Part shown: positions 1 to 7,103 of the stretch, piece by piece
How positions within the stretch are numbered: the stretch's first letter is position 1
How the letters are laid out: each line of letters begins with the position of its first letter
Origin: JAAYKM01 sp964408155
Lineage (GTDB): Bacteria > Desulfobacterota > Syntrophia > Syntrophales > JAAYKM01
Assembly (NCBI GenBank): GCA_964408155.1
Contig: CAYOYJ010000046.1
Coordinates: 1 to 15,729, forward strand
Direction of reading: 5' to 3'
DNA: 15,729 nt
The notes under the pieces: model-generated
What the model was told of the DNA's origin: nothing
The model's database searches: none
The model's input: the letters and a program-made list of their open reading frames with translations, nothing else
Translations under genes and position numbers: made by a program

Positions 1-93
1 CAGATCGAGGTCGGCGGCCAGCCGGTAGACGAAGGGGCGGAAGCCGACCCCCTGGACGATCCCGGCGAAGAGGTAGCGGGTCCGCTGGATCAC
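1..93 (-). CDS. hypF: HypF carbamoyltransferase, N-terminal fragment (runs off left edge)
   Basis: Partial gene: 31 codons from a GTG start at 93-91 to the window edge. The translation contains GIVQGVGFRPFVYRLA, the signature of the acylphosphatase-like domain at the HypF N-terminus (seen). HypF activates carbamoyl phosphate and loads the carbamoyl group on HypE, giving the cyanide ligands of the [NiFe] site (family knowledge). The GTG overlaps the hypB TGA by 4 nt, so translation is probably coupled. No in-frame ATG lies close upstream, which supports the GTG. A stand-alone acylphosphatase would share this motif, but the position directly after hypB favours HypF. The rest of the protein is not visible. 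Confidence 0.85.
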   Translation of the reverse strand, partial: MIQRTRYLFAGIVQGVGFRPFVYRLAADLDL

Positions 94-758
94 GGCCGGG
101 AATTGCGGAAGGCTTCCACCTGAGAGGTCAGCCAGGCGATCCATGGCTCGAAACCTTCCCTGGTCTTACAGGAGACGGTGAAGACGGCCAGGTTCGGGTT
201 GATGGACAGGGCATCCTTTTTCGCCTTCTCCAGATCGAAGTCGACGTAGTTCAGCAGGTCCATCTTGTTGATGATCATGGCCGACGATTCGTGGAACATC
301 AGGGGGTACTTCCGGGGCTTGTCGGCCCCCTCGGGGGTGCTCAGGATCATGACCTTCATGTTTTCGCCGACGTTGAACTCCGCGGGACAGACGAGGTTAC
401 CCACGTTTTCCGTGATCAGGAGATCGACGCCGTCGAGGTCGAAATTCGGCAGGGCCTCCCGGATCATGTTGCCGTCGATGTGACAGGCGCCGCCGGTGTT
501 GATCTGGGTGACGGGAATGTCGAGTGCTGCGATCCGCTCGGCGTCATAGGTGTCCTGGATATCGCCCTCGATGACGGCGATCCGGTACTTGTCCCGCAGG
601 GCCTCGATGGTCCGTTCCACGAGGGTTGTCTTCCCGGCGCCGGGGGAGCTCATGAGGTTGATCACGAACACCTTTTTCGCGTCGAACAGGGCGCGGTTGT
701 CCTGGGCGATCCGGTCGTTGGCATCCAGAATGTTCTTTACGGTCTTGATAATCATCAT
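90..758 (-). CDS. hypB: Hydrogenase nickel-insertion GTPase HypB
   Basis: A 222-aa SIMIBI-class GTPase that works with HypA to deliver nickel to the hydrogenase large subunit in the cytoplasm. Visible motifs are the P-loop SSPGAGKTT (about 37-45), the metal-site pair CH in GGACHID (92-93), the conserved NLVCPAEFNVGE segment (C124) and the guanine-specificity motif NKMD (164-167). The N-terminus lacks both the CxxCGC high-affinity nickel motif of the E. coli protein and a His-rich stretch, so this is a minimal HypB without nickel storage. The start codon overlaps the hypD stop. Two tandem ATGs (758 and 755) are possible, and AAGGAG lies just upstream. hypF follows with a 4-nt overlap. Confidence 0.96.
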   Translation of the reverse strand: MMIIKTVKNILDANDRIAQDNRALFDAKKVFVINLMSSPGAGKTTLVERTIEALRDKYRIAVIEGDIQDTYDAERIAALDIPVTQINTGGACHIDGNMIREALPNFDLDGVDLLITENVGNLVCPAEFNVGENMKVMILSTPEGADKPRKYPLMFHESSAMIINKMDLLNYVDFDLEKAKKDALSINPNLAVFTVSCKTREGFEPWIAWLTSQVEAFRNSRP

Positions 759-1864
759 CCGGTCTCCTTCTCATGCAGATGGTATTTGTAATAGGCGGCG
801 CAGGTTCCCTCCGACGAGACCATGCAGGGGCCGATCGGGTTGACGGGGGTGCAGACGGTCCGGAAGAGGGGGCATTCTTGGGGCGTCTTGACGCCGCAGA
901 GGATTTCCCCGCAGGAGCAGCCCGGCGGGTCCTGGGAAGCGAACGCGGGGATCGTGAAACGCTTGCGGGCATCGTAGTGGCTGTAAGTCTCCCGGGGGGC
1001 GAGCCCGCTCCCGGCTATCCAGCCGATGCCCCGCCACTCGGACGTGACGGGAGTAAAGACCTCGTCCATGACTGCCCGGGCCCGGGCGTTCCCTTCCGGT
1101 TTGACGCCCCGGCTGTACTGAATGGTCACGTCGAATTGTTGCGAATCAATCTGTTCAAGGATCATGGCGATCCCCTGAAGGATATCGATGGGTTCAAACC
1201 CGGTGATGACGGCGGCCCTTCTCGCTTCGGTAATAGGCCGGTAGGCCTCGGCGCCGATGATGACGCTTACGTGTCCGGGGCAGAGAAAGCCGTCGATCCG
1301 CAGTTGCGGAGAATCAATCAGAATCTGGAGGGCCAGCGGAATGACCTTGTGAACCGATAAAACCGAGAAATTCTCAACGCCTTTTCCCTTTGCGGTTTTC
1401 ATGGTGGCGGCGATGGTCGGCGCCGTCGTCTCGAATCCGATCCCCATGAAGACAACATGCCGGTCCGGGTTTTCTTCGGCCAGGCGGAGCGCATCCAGAG
1501 GCGACAGAACAACCCGGACGGCGGCCCCTTCGGCGCGAATCATCTGGAGGTTAATTCCCCCGGATGCGGGCACCCGGAGCATGTCACCGAAGGTGGTGAA
1601 AATGATGTCCGGTTCCTTTGCCAGGTACAGGGCGGCGTCTATTTCTCCGGCGGAGGTGACGCAGACGGGGCAGCCCGGACCCGATAAAAGGCGGATATTT
1701 TTGGGCAGAAGCTGCCGGATGCCGAAGCGTCCTATGGCTGCTGTGTGGCTCCCGCAGATCTCCATGATTGCAATCGGCCGGTCCAGTTTCGCGGACAACT
1801 GCTCGATGCGATGGAGGAGGCCCCTGGCCAGTTCCGGGTCGCGATACTCGTCAATATATTTCAT
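755..1864 (-). CDS. hypD: Hydrogenase maturation factor HypD
   Basis: A 369-aa iron-sulfur scaffold protein. Together with HypC it holds the Fe(CN)2CO unit before insertion into the hydrogenase large subunit. Visible family motifs are MEICGSHT (C37), GPGCPVC (C65, C68) and the C-terminal Cys-rich part (PPGCSCGEILCG, then further Cys to about residue 355) that carries the [4Fe-4S] cluster. Length fits the family. The start overlaps the hypC 3' end by 14 nt and the stop overlaps the hypB start, as expected for coupled expression of complex partners. In the first motif the usual THxI is TAAI, while the functional Cys is kept. Confidence 0.97.
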   Translation of the reverse strand: MKYIDEYRDPELARGLLHRIEQLSAKLDRPIAIMEICGSHTAAIGRFGIRQLLPKNIRLLSGPGCPVCVTSAGEIDAALYLAKEPDIIFTTFGDMLRVPASGGINLQMIRAEGAAVRVVLSPLDALRLAEENPDRHVVFMGIGFETTAPTIAATMKTAKGKGVENFSVLSVHKVIPLALQILIDSPQLRIDGFLCPGHVSVIIGAEAYRPITEARRAAVITGFEPIDILQGIAMILEQIDSQQFDVTIQYSRGVKPEGNARARAVMDEVFTPVTSEWRGIGWIAGSGLAPRETYSHYDARKRFTIPAFASQDPPGCSCGEILCGVKTPQECPLFRTVCTPVNPIGPCMVSSEGTCAAYYKYHLHEKETG

Positions 1865-2081
1865 GATCGATCAGTTCCTTGAGAAGGGCCAGTTTTTCAT
1901 GCGCCAGGTCCTCGTCCACCTTATGGATAGCGTAGCCTGCATGGCAGATGACATAGTCGCCCACGCCGACTTCTTCGTCGACGATGTCCAGGCAGACTTC
2001 GCGCCGCGTGCCGCTGATGTCGATGACGGCGATATTGTCTTCATCGATGGAGATGATCTTTCCGGGAAATCCGATACACAT
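1851..2081 (-). CDS. hypC: Hydrogenase maturation chaperone HypC
   Basis: A 76-aa chaperone of the HypC/HybG/HupF family. It begins MCIGFPGKI; Cys2, exposed after Met removal, is the residue that binds the iron centre and the large-subunit precursor. A conserved HAGYAIHKV segment follows near residue 46. It forms a complex with HypD, encoded immediately downstream with a 14-nt overlap. AAGGA lies 7 nt before the ATG. It is separated from hypA by 178 bp holding a palindromic repeat, so hypCDBF expression may be partly uncoupled from the structural genes. Confidence 0.97.
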   Translation of the reverse strand: MCIGFPGKIISIDEDNIAVIDISGTRREVCLDIVDEEVGVGDYVICHAGYAIHKVDEDLAHEKLALLKELIDHEIY

Positions 2082-2124
2082 GAAGCGATCCTTAATGCTT
2101 TTATAGACTTGCTCTTAAATTCTC

Positions 2125-2204
2125 GTCATTTCGACCGGAAGGAGAAATCTTTTGTTTTCGGTTAATAAGATTTCTCGTCGCTGGCGCTCCTCGGACATAA
2201 TGAC
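2125..2204. repeat. REP/MITE-like palindromic intergenic element
   Basis: An imperfect palindrome of about 80 bp between hypA and hypC. Outer arms are GTCATT (2125-2130) and AATGAC (2199-2204). Inner arms are AGAAATCTT (2143-2151) and AAGATTTCT (2167-2175), perfect complements around a 15-nt AT-rich loop. The halves resemble the GTCATTTCGA...GAGAAATCT class of dispersed intergenic palindromes I know from many bacterial genomes (recognition from memory, not a search). Transcribed, it would form a long hairpin inside the hydrogenase/hyp message. Confidence 0.7.
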
Positions 2205-2259
2205 ACTTTTGAGAATCCTAAATTATTCCGAAGCCAATTTATAAACGAAATCCGCCCTG

Positions 2260-2604
2260 TCAATCCACATCCATTTCAAGTAATTTGAGCTCCTCCGTGC
2301 CTCCCGTCAGCATGACGTCCGTACTCTGGCAGTCGGGACAACGATCCCAGGTTCCGTCCATGGTCGATTCCCGGTCACAGTTGAGGCAGATGATACGGGC
2401 GGGGAGGATTTCAAAATCGAGGGTTGCCTCTTCGGCTTTTGTCCCGACGGACTGGACGGAAAAGGCGAACTCCAGGCTCTGCCGGTCCAGACACGACAGG
2501 CGACCGAAGCTCAATTTGAGAGAGTTAACTTTGTTGAACCCTTCCGCGGCGGCGTAGTCGTCAATAATTTCCAGCAGGGAGTTGATCAGGGACAGTTCAT
2601 GCAT
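2260..2604 (-). CDS. hypA: Hydrogenase nickel metallochaperone HypA
   Basis: A 114-aa nickel metallochaperone that partners HypB. The start MHEL supplies the nickel-binding His2-Glu3. A zinc ribbon is formed by C73/C76 (CLNC) and C89/C92 (CPDC). Length is normal for HypA. The ATG overlaps the end of the protease gene by 8 nt, so it is translationally coupled to the structural operon rather than to the other hyp genes. Downstream comes the palindromic repeat and then hypC. Confidence 0.96.
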   Translation of the reverse strand: MHELSLINSLLEIIDDYAAAEGFNKVNSLKLSFGRLSCLDRQSLEFAFSVQSVGTKAEEATLDFEILPARIICLNCDRESTMDGTWDRCPDCQSTDVMLTGGTEELKLLEMDVD

Positions 2605-3163
2605 GATCCGCCTTCTCCAGCACGACCCCCAAACGGGCCAGTTCCTTCAGGAGCAGATCTTCCAGAGTGGGAAATTTGTCTTTTAAAATCGGGGTGATGT
2701 CAAGGTTCATTTCCTGGTACTGGGCCGGGACGATGCATAGAAACGTCGTTTCCGGCATTTCCCCAAGTAAATCCGCCTTGCATATGACATCGGCGAATTT
2801 GACCTCATGGGCCGAGGTCGGAGGGGGCAAATAGAGTTCCATTTCGTCCCGGGTGAAACGATATAAGTTGCCCGGTGTGTCGTCAAGTTTCAGAACGTCG
2901 ATGACAATGAGATGATCGGTGTTCCCGATCGTATCCAGGAGTACATAGCCAAGGGTGCCGCCGTCCATGAAGAGGATCCCTTCCGGCTCCCGGTAGCGTT
3001 CCGCGAACCAGCGGATAAAGTGCACGCCGAAACCCTCGTCGGCCATGAGAATGTTTCCCAGGCCAAGGACCGTAACGTATTTCCGCTCACCTGAACAGGA
3101 GAAAGGGGGGGAATTACCTTCCCCCCCTTTCTCGGTGAGCCAGTCGTTATTACCCGCAGTCAT
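2597..3163 (-). CDS. hyaD: [NiFe]-hydrogenase maturation endopeptidase (HyaD/HybD family)
   Basis: A 188-aa nickel-dependent endopeptidase that removes the C-terminal tail of the large subunit once the active site is built. Motifs are VTVLGLGNILMADEGFG (about 30-46) with E43, VIDV with D89, and SAHE with H119. Their spacing matches the three nickel ligands of HybD. The recognisable fold begins near residue 30, so there is an atypical 29-residue N-terminal extension encoded across a perfect 13-bp inverted repeat. No other ATG, GTG or TTG lies in frame nearer the fold. The ATG at 3163 has GGAG only 1 nt upstream, which is poorly spaced, so the start is uncertain. It sits 6 nt after the cytochrome gene and overlaps hypA. 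Confidence 0.93.
   Translation of the reverse strand: MTAGNNDWLTEKGGEGNSPPFSCSGERKYVTVLGLGNILMADEGFGVHFIRWFAERYREPEGILFMDGGTLGYVLLDTIGNTDHLIVIDVLKLDDTPGNLYRFTRDEMELYLPPPTSAHEVKFADVICKADLLGEMPETTFLCIVPAQYQEMNLDITPILKDKFPTLEDLLLKELARLGVVLEKADHA
3099..3133 (-). repeat. Perfect 13-bp inverted repeat with G7/C7 tracts
   Basis: Arms GAGAAAGGGGGGG (3099-3111) and CCCCCCCTTTCTC (3121-3133) are perfect complements with a 9-nt loop. The structure lies just inside the 5' end of the protease reading frame, downstream of the cytochrome b stop. It could attenuate or process the message between structural and maturation genes, or hinder translation of the protease. There is no U-run, so it is not a classical terminator. 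Confidence 0.75.
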
Positions 3164-3169
3164 GCTCCG

Positions 3170-3841
3170 CTAGTGTTTCTCCTTTTTGAACAAGTTACCG
3201 CTGATCATGGAGGACACGGTGCCCTCTTTGAAGATCACATCATACCAGAACGCCATATAAACGTGAACGATAATAAACAGAACAAACGCCCAGGTCAGAA
3301 TGTGGTGAACCCACCGAACGATTGCCAGACCGCCCATCAGGTTCTCCAGGGGTTTCAGGAATGTGTACATGATGGCCGTGAAGCCGGCGTGATAACCTGC
3401 CCCCATGAGGATCAAACCTGTGAGGACGATACAGAGCACCATGGCCATGAGGCCGCCGTAGGCGATGGACTGCATGGGACCATACAGAAATTTGTGTTCG
3501 GGCGGATCCTTGGAAATCAGCGCGTAGAACTTCAATTGCTTGATCGTGTTCGGCCAGTCCGTAAAGGCGAAGAAATCCTTCCAGTCGGCGTGGAACTTCG
3601 AAAAGAACGCCATGTAAACTCTCCAGATGAAAAGAAACATCAGGAGGATACCGAACAGGATATGGGCAAAGCGAACATACCCCACAAAAAACTTGTTGAC
3701 CGTTTCTCCATGCAGGATGCTGAAGGGATCTGCGATATGAAAGCCCGTCGCAATGAGTACAAAAATCGCGAAGGCCATGAACCAGTGGTTCAGCCGTATG
3801 GCGACTGTCCACTCTTTTACGACATGTCTTGTTTCCACCAT
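3170..3841 (-). CDS. hyaC: [NiFe]-hydrogenase cytochrome b subunit
   Basis: A 223-aa integral membrane di-heme cytochrome b that links the periplasmic hydrogenase dimer to the menaquinone pool. About four transmembrane segments are visible (near 18-38, 55-78, 126-150, 178-198). Candidate heme-ligand histidines are H19 (NHW), H60 (RFAH), H179/H180 (WVHH) and H193 (VHVYMAFWYD). The last motif is typical of the HyaC/HupC family. AGGGGAGG precedes the ATG. It lies 15 nt after the large subunit, in the usual small-large-cytochrome-protease order. Confidence 0.95.
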   Translation of the reverse strand: MVETRHVVKEWTVAIRLNHWFMAFAIFVLIATGFHIADPFSILHGETVNKFFVGYVRFAHILFGILLMFLFIWRVYMAFFSKFHADWKDFFAFTDWPNTIKQLKFYALISKDPPEHKFLYGPMQSIAYGGLMAMVLCIVLTGLILMGAGYHAGFTAIMYTFLKPLENLMGGLAIVRWVHHILTWAFVLFIIVHVYMAFWYDVIFKEGTVSSMISGNLFKKEKH

Positions 3842-3856
3842 GTGACCTCCCCTTTC

Positions 3857-5530
3857 TCAGGCAACCTTGAACTCCCGGATCCGGTCCGACTTCGGATCGA
3901 TGATATGAACGGCGCAGGCCATGCATGGATCGAAGGAGTGGATGGTTCTCAAAATTTCAAGCGGTTGCTCGATATTAGCCAGTCTTGTTCCCACCAGAGA
4001 TTCTTCATAGGGGCCGCGCTTGCCGGCCTTGTCGCGGGGTGAGCAGTTCCATGTCGAGGGAACCACGGCCTGATAATTCGCAATTACCCGGTTGTCGATG
4101 CGAATCCAGTGACCCAGAGCCCCGCGCGGCGGTTCGGTCAAGCCGCGCCCTTCGCCCTTTTCCGGTACATCGCAGGGGGTCCAGAAGCGAGTATCTCCTG
4201 CCTTTTGATTGGCCACCAGTTCGTCGATCCAGTTGTCGATGTGATCGCCGACATACTTGGTTTCCAGGGCCCGGGCAGCGGTGCGTCCCAGGGTTGAGAA
4301 GAGAGCCGTGGCGGGGATGCCGAGGGTTTTCAGGGTGCCGTCGACCAGATCCTTGATCTCCGCATTCCCGGCGGCATAGGCGATGAGCACCCGGGCCAGG
4401 GGTCCGACCTCGTAGGGCTGCCCGTCGTAACGGGGCGCCTTGCACCAGGAGTACTTGTCCTGACCGGCCAAGTTGCCGTCCTTATTGTAGCCCGTGTATT
4501 CGGGTTCCGTTGTACCCTCGTAGGGATGTTCAGGTTTTGCGGCCTTGTACCAGGCGTGGGTGGCTTCCTCCTTGATCTTGGTTTCATCAATCGGTAATAC
4601 CTTGGAAAGGTCCCTGCCTTTGATGATGCCACGGGGGAAGAGCAGGTTGGTCCAGTTGTCATCCTGGGGGAATCCGCCGTAGGCCAGGTAGTTGGGAACA
4701 CCCGCACCGATGCCGGCGGCGCCTTCGTCCTTGTAGTAGGTGGCGGCCAGGAGTACGTCGGGGATATAAGCGGTTTCCACGAAATTCTTGAGTTCATGCA
4801 GACGGAAGCGGTATTCGCCAAGGCGCGCCGCGTCCATGGCGTCCATGGCGCAAGTGACGCCACCGACAACCAGGGTCTGTGGATGGGGGTTCTTGCCGCC
4901 GAAGATGGCCATCATCTGGGCGCCGAGCTTCGAGACCTGCAGGGCATCCAGATAATGGGATACGATGATCAGGTTGGCTTCTGCAGGCAGCTTGTAGGAG
5001 GGATTTCCCCAATAAGCATTGGCGAAGGGGCCGAGACGACCCGCCTGGACGAATTTGGTCAGTCTGGTCTGTACCGCTTTATAGTGTGTCTCCGAACAGT
5101 TGTAAGGATTGGCGCAATAAGCTTTGGCCATTTCAACAGCTTTCCGGGGATCTGCGGACAGGGCGCTGACTACATCCACCCAATCCAGACCGTGCAGGTG
5201 ATAAAAATGCATGATGTGATCGACGAAATACTGGGCGCCGTTGATCAGATTGCGGACAATTCTCGCGTTTGCCGGCGGCTTGATGCCGAAGGCGTCTTCG
5301 CAGGCTAAAATACTGGCTTCGTAATGGGCATAGGTGCAGACGCCGCAGAAGCGCTGGACCATCAAACCGGCATCCCGGGGATCCCTGCCCTTGAGGATGG
5401 TTTCAATGCCGCGCCAAAGCGTGATGCTGCTCCAGGCGTCCCGGATGACCTGATTGTCATCTACTTCCACTTCTATTCTCAAATGACCTTCGATCCTCGT
5501 AATGGGATCAACGATGATTCTTTTGGCCAT
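3857..5530 (-). CDS. hyaB: [NiFe]-hydrogenase large (catalytic) subunit, Group 1
   Basis: A 557-aa subunit holding the NiFe(CN)2CO active site for reversible H2 oxidation. The N-terminus has RIEGHLRIEVEV. The L1 motif QRFCGVCTYAHYEA supplies C62 and C65, and the L2 motif DPCMACAVH supplies C536 and C539. The protease is expected to cut after H542 and remove a 15-residue tail, which is still encoded and matches the protease gene downstream. The L1 form fits Group 1 respiratory enzymes (family knowledge). It has no signal peptide of its own and would be exported with the Tat-bearing small subunit. GGGAGG lies 6 nt before the ATG. Confidence 0.98.
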   Translation of the reverse strand: MAKRIIVDPITRIEGHLRIEVEVDDNQVIRDAWSSITLWRGIETILKGRDPRDAGLMVQRFCGVCTYAHYEASILACEDAFGIKPPANARIVRNLINGAQYFVDHIMHFYHLHGLDWVDVVSALSADPRKAVEMAKAYCANPYNCSETHYKAVQTRLTKFVQAGRLGPFANAYWGNPSYKLPAEANLIIVSHYLDALQVSKLGAQMMAIFGGKNPHPQTLVVGGVTCAMDAMDAARLGEYRFRLHELKNFVETAYIPDVLLAATYYKDEGAAGIGAGVPNYLAYGGFPQDDNWTNLLFPRGIIKGRDLSKVLPIDETKIKEEATHAWYKAAKPEHPYEGTTEPEYTGYNKDGNLAGQDKYSWCKAPRYDGQPYEVGPLARVLIAYAAGNAEIKDLVDGTLKTLGIPATALFSTLGRTAARALETKYVGDHIDNWIDELVANQKAGDTRFWTPCDVPEKGEGRGLTEPPRGALGHWIRIDNRVIANYQAVVPSTWNCSPRDKAGKRGPYEESLVGTRLANIEQPLEILRTIHSFDPCMACAVHIIDPKSDRIREFKVA

Positions 5531-5570
5531 GCTGTTCCTCCCGCTATGTATTTACCCCAAGGGCTGTTGA

Positions 5571-6746
5571 TTATTTGTCGTCTCTGTGTACGGATGAGGT
5601 CAAACCGGCGTGAATGGCGATGCCGGCAACCGTTGCGCCTACCAGGGCCGCGCCGATGGTATCGACCGTCTTCTCGCCGCCGCCGATCGTATCCTCGTGG
5701 ATCGGTTTTTCCAGCGGTTTCATCGTATCCCAGAAACCGGGTTCCGTACAGCCCATGCAGCCGTGACCGGCCATGATGGGCCAGGAAATGGCGTCATTGA
5801 AGCGCACGCGGCTGCAGTTGGCGAAGGTATAAGGTCCTTTACAGCCGACCTTGTACAGACACCAGCCCTTCTTCTGACCGGCGTCGCCCCATTCCTCGAC
5901 GAATTCTGCCGCGTCATAATGGGGTCGGCGTTCACAGTAATCGTGAATACGCTTGCCGTAAGCCCAGATCGGTCTGCCTAATCCATCCACTGCGGGAAGG
6001 CCGCCGAACATGAGGTAGTGAAGAACCGTGCCGACGAAGTTCGTCGGGTTGGGCGGGCAACCGGCGATGTTGACTGTCGGAATTCCGAGGGCCTTGCCGA
6101 CACCGACGCAGTCCGTCGGGTTCGGATCGGCGGCCGGGACATTGCCGAAGGCGGAGCAACTGCCGATGCAGATGTTCAACGCCGCCTTGGCGGTGACTTC
6201 CTTGGCCACTTCGAGCCCGGTTTTCCCCTTGGGACCCAGGGTCAGGTACTTGCCGTCCATGGCAAGGGGAATCGCCCCTTCGATGACGCAGACAAACTGG
6301 CCCGGGAAATCGTGCAGAGCCTTTTCCAGACAGGCTTCCGCCTGATGACCGGCGGCCGCCATCAGCGTTTCATGGTATTCAAGAGATATGGTGTCCAGAA
6401 GAATGTCATCGACATTCGGATAAGAAGACCGGAGCAGCGCCTCGCTGCAGCCGGTACATTCCGCAAAATGCAGCCAAACAACGGGGAGACGGTTGAACTG
6501 TTCCGCCGCCTGGGCTACCAAGGGTTTGAACATCGGCGGCAGCATCAGAGCCGCGGTCATCATCGATGTCCACTTCAGGAAGCTTCTTCTGCTGATTCCC
6601 CGCTCTTTCAGCATGGTGGTGAAATCTTCCACCGGTGCCGGCAACGTCCGGCCCATTTCTTCCAGGTGGACCTTGCAGTGCTCCATCAGCGCCCGGTAGT
6701 GCTTTTCCGCCGGATGTTGATTACCCAAACTTTTCAAAATATCCAT
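5571..6746 (-). CDS. hyaA: [NiFe]-hydrogenase small subunit with Tat signal and C-terminal anchor
   Basis: A 391-aa electron-transfer subunit with three iron-sulfur clusters. Ligands visible: proximal C97, C100, C197, C230; distal H268, C271, C296, C302; medial [3Fe-4S] C311, C330, C333. The Tat motif SRRSFLKW is at 52-59 with a likely cleavage near AQA/A (80). A hydrophobic segment at about 362-383 anchors it in the membrane. The proximal motif is ECTGC, without the extra cysteine of O2-tolerant enzymes, so a standard O2-sensitive enzyme is expected. The n-region before the twin arginines (about 52 residues) is long. The ATG at 6746 has AGGAGG 4 nt upstream, a stronger case than the internal Met45, which would give a conventional signal length. 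Confidence 0.97.
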   Translation of the reverse strand: MDILKSLGNQHPAEKHYRALMEHCKVHLEEMGRTLPAPVEDFTTMLKERGISRRSFLKWTSMMTAALMLPPMFKPLVAQAAEQFNRLPVVWLHFAECTGCSEALLRSSYPNVDDILLDTISLEYHETLMAAAGHQAEACLEKALHDFPGQFVCVIEGAIPLAMDGKYLTLGPKGKTGLEVAKEVTAKAALNICIGSCSAFGNVPAADPNPTDCVGVGKALGIPTVNIAGCPPNPTNFVGTVLHYLMFGGLPAVDGLGRPIWAYGKRIHDYCERRPHYDAAEFVEEWGDAGQKKGWCLYKVGCKGPYTFANCSRVRFNDAISWPIMAGHGCMGCTEPGFWDTMKPLEKPIHEDTIGGGEKTVDTIGAALVGATVAGIAIHAGLTSSVHRDDK

Positions 6747-6747
6747 A

Positions 6748-6779
6748 TTACCTCCTTCAAAGTAATAGCGTTACCTCCT
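6748..6779 (-). promoter_or_regulatory. Duplicated Shine-Dalgarno sequence before the hydrogenase small subunit
   Basis: The minus strand carries AGGAGGTAA twice, at 6756-6748 and 6779-6771, 23 nt apart. The proximal copy serves the hydrogenase ATG (6746-6744). The distal copy has no evident gene. It precedes a 9-codon reading frame from a TTG at 6759 that ends in a TGA overlapping the hydrogenase start. Confidence 0.6.
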
Positions 6780-6831
6780 CGGATCTGATCAATCGCAATG
6801 ATACCGGATATTTCGTGCGGATTTCGGATTG

Positions 6832-6847
6832 TGACACGATGGTGTCA
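6832..6847. promoter_or_regulatory. Operator-like inverted repeat TGACAC-N4-GTGTCA
   Basis: Perfect 6-bp arms at 6832-6837 and 6842-6847 around GATG, about 90 bp before the hydrogenase start. The size and symmetry fit a dimeric regulator. The left flank gives TTGTGACA, reminiscent of CRP/FNR-family half sites, but the right half does not complete that consensus. The regulator is unknown. Confidence 0.35.
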
Positions 6848-6924
6848 GGGTACAGCGAACGGAGAGATCAAAAAATAAGAAAGGGGATTACCGAGATTCC
6901 GTCGCCTTGCGAGAGAAGACCCGT

Positions 6925-6959
6925 GAATGATCAGAATAGATGAAGTTTCGAATGATCAG
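6925..6959. repeat. Direct repeat GAATGATCAG x2, 25-bp period
   Basis: The 10-mer GAATGATCAG occurs at 6925-6934 and 6950-6959, exactly 25 bp apart. The second copy abuts the GGTAATAC inverted repeat. Such spacing in a promoter region suggests paired protein-binding sites. The binding protein cannot be named. Confidence 0.5.
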
Positions 6960-6993
6960 GTAATACCTAACCATGCGTAAAAAAAGTATTACC
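6959..6993. promoter_or_regulatory. Inverted repeat GGTAATAC-N19-GTATTACC
   Basis: Perfect 8-bp arms at 6959-6966 and 6986-6993. The spacer holds CGTAAAA. An overlapping smaller repeat, ATTAC-N7-GTAAT (6988-7004), adds a third related half site. It is a candidate operator for the hydrogenase operon. Confidence 0.45.
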
Positions 6994-7103
6994 GATAACG
7001 TAATGGTTTTTTACAGAAACACGATATAAAACGCAAGAGAAAAATTACGTAAAAGCGCAGGCAGCGATTTGTAACCGATATACTGACGATAATTCGGTCC
7101 TGG

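Larger units (their letters stand above)
6747..7103 (-). promoter_or_regulatory. Intergenic region upstream of the hydrogenase operon
   Basis: 357 bp without a gene between fdhE and the hydrogenase small subunit, more AT-rich than its flanks. It probably holds the hydrogenase promoter. I see no convincing -35/-10 pair or sigma-54 site. It contains two Shine-Dalgarno copies, TGACAC/GTGTCA arms (6832-6847), a 10-bp direct repeat (6925-6959), GGTAATAC/GTATTACC arms (6959-6993), ATTAC/GTAAT arms (6988-7004) and the 8-bp palindrome TTACGTAA (7045-7052). No terminator is evident after fdhE, so read-through from the formate dehydrogenase operon is possible. Confidence 0.6.

Noticed and set aside
3173..4042. 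Long plus-strand open frame (289 codons) opposite the cytochrome b and large subunit genes
   Set aside because: It is antisense to two well-supported genes, and its translation shows no domain. It arises from codon bias of the real genes.
5571..6746. Oxygen-tolerant hydrogenase
   Set aside because: The proximal cluster motif is ECTGC without the additional cysteine found in O2-tolerant small subunits.
6909..6922. Sigma-54 type -24/-12 element (GG-N10-GC) on the minus strand upstream of the hydrogenase
   Set aside because: Only the invariant GG/GC and a few other positions match. Flanks differ from TGGCAC/TTGCA, so it could be chance.
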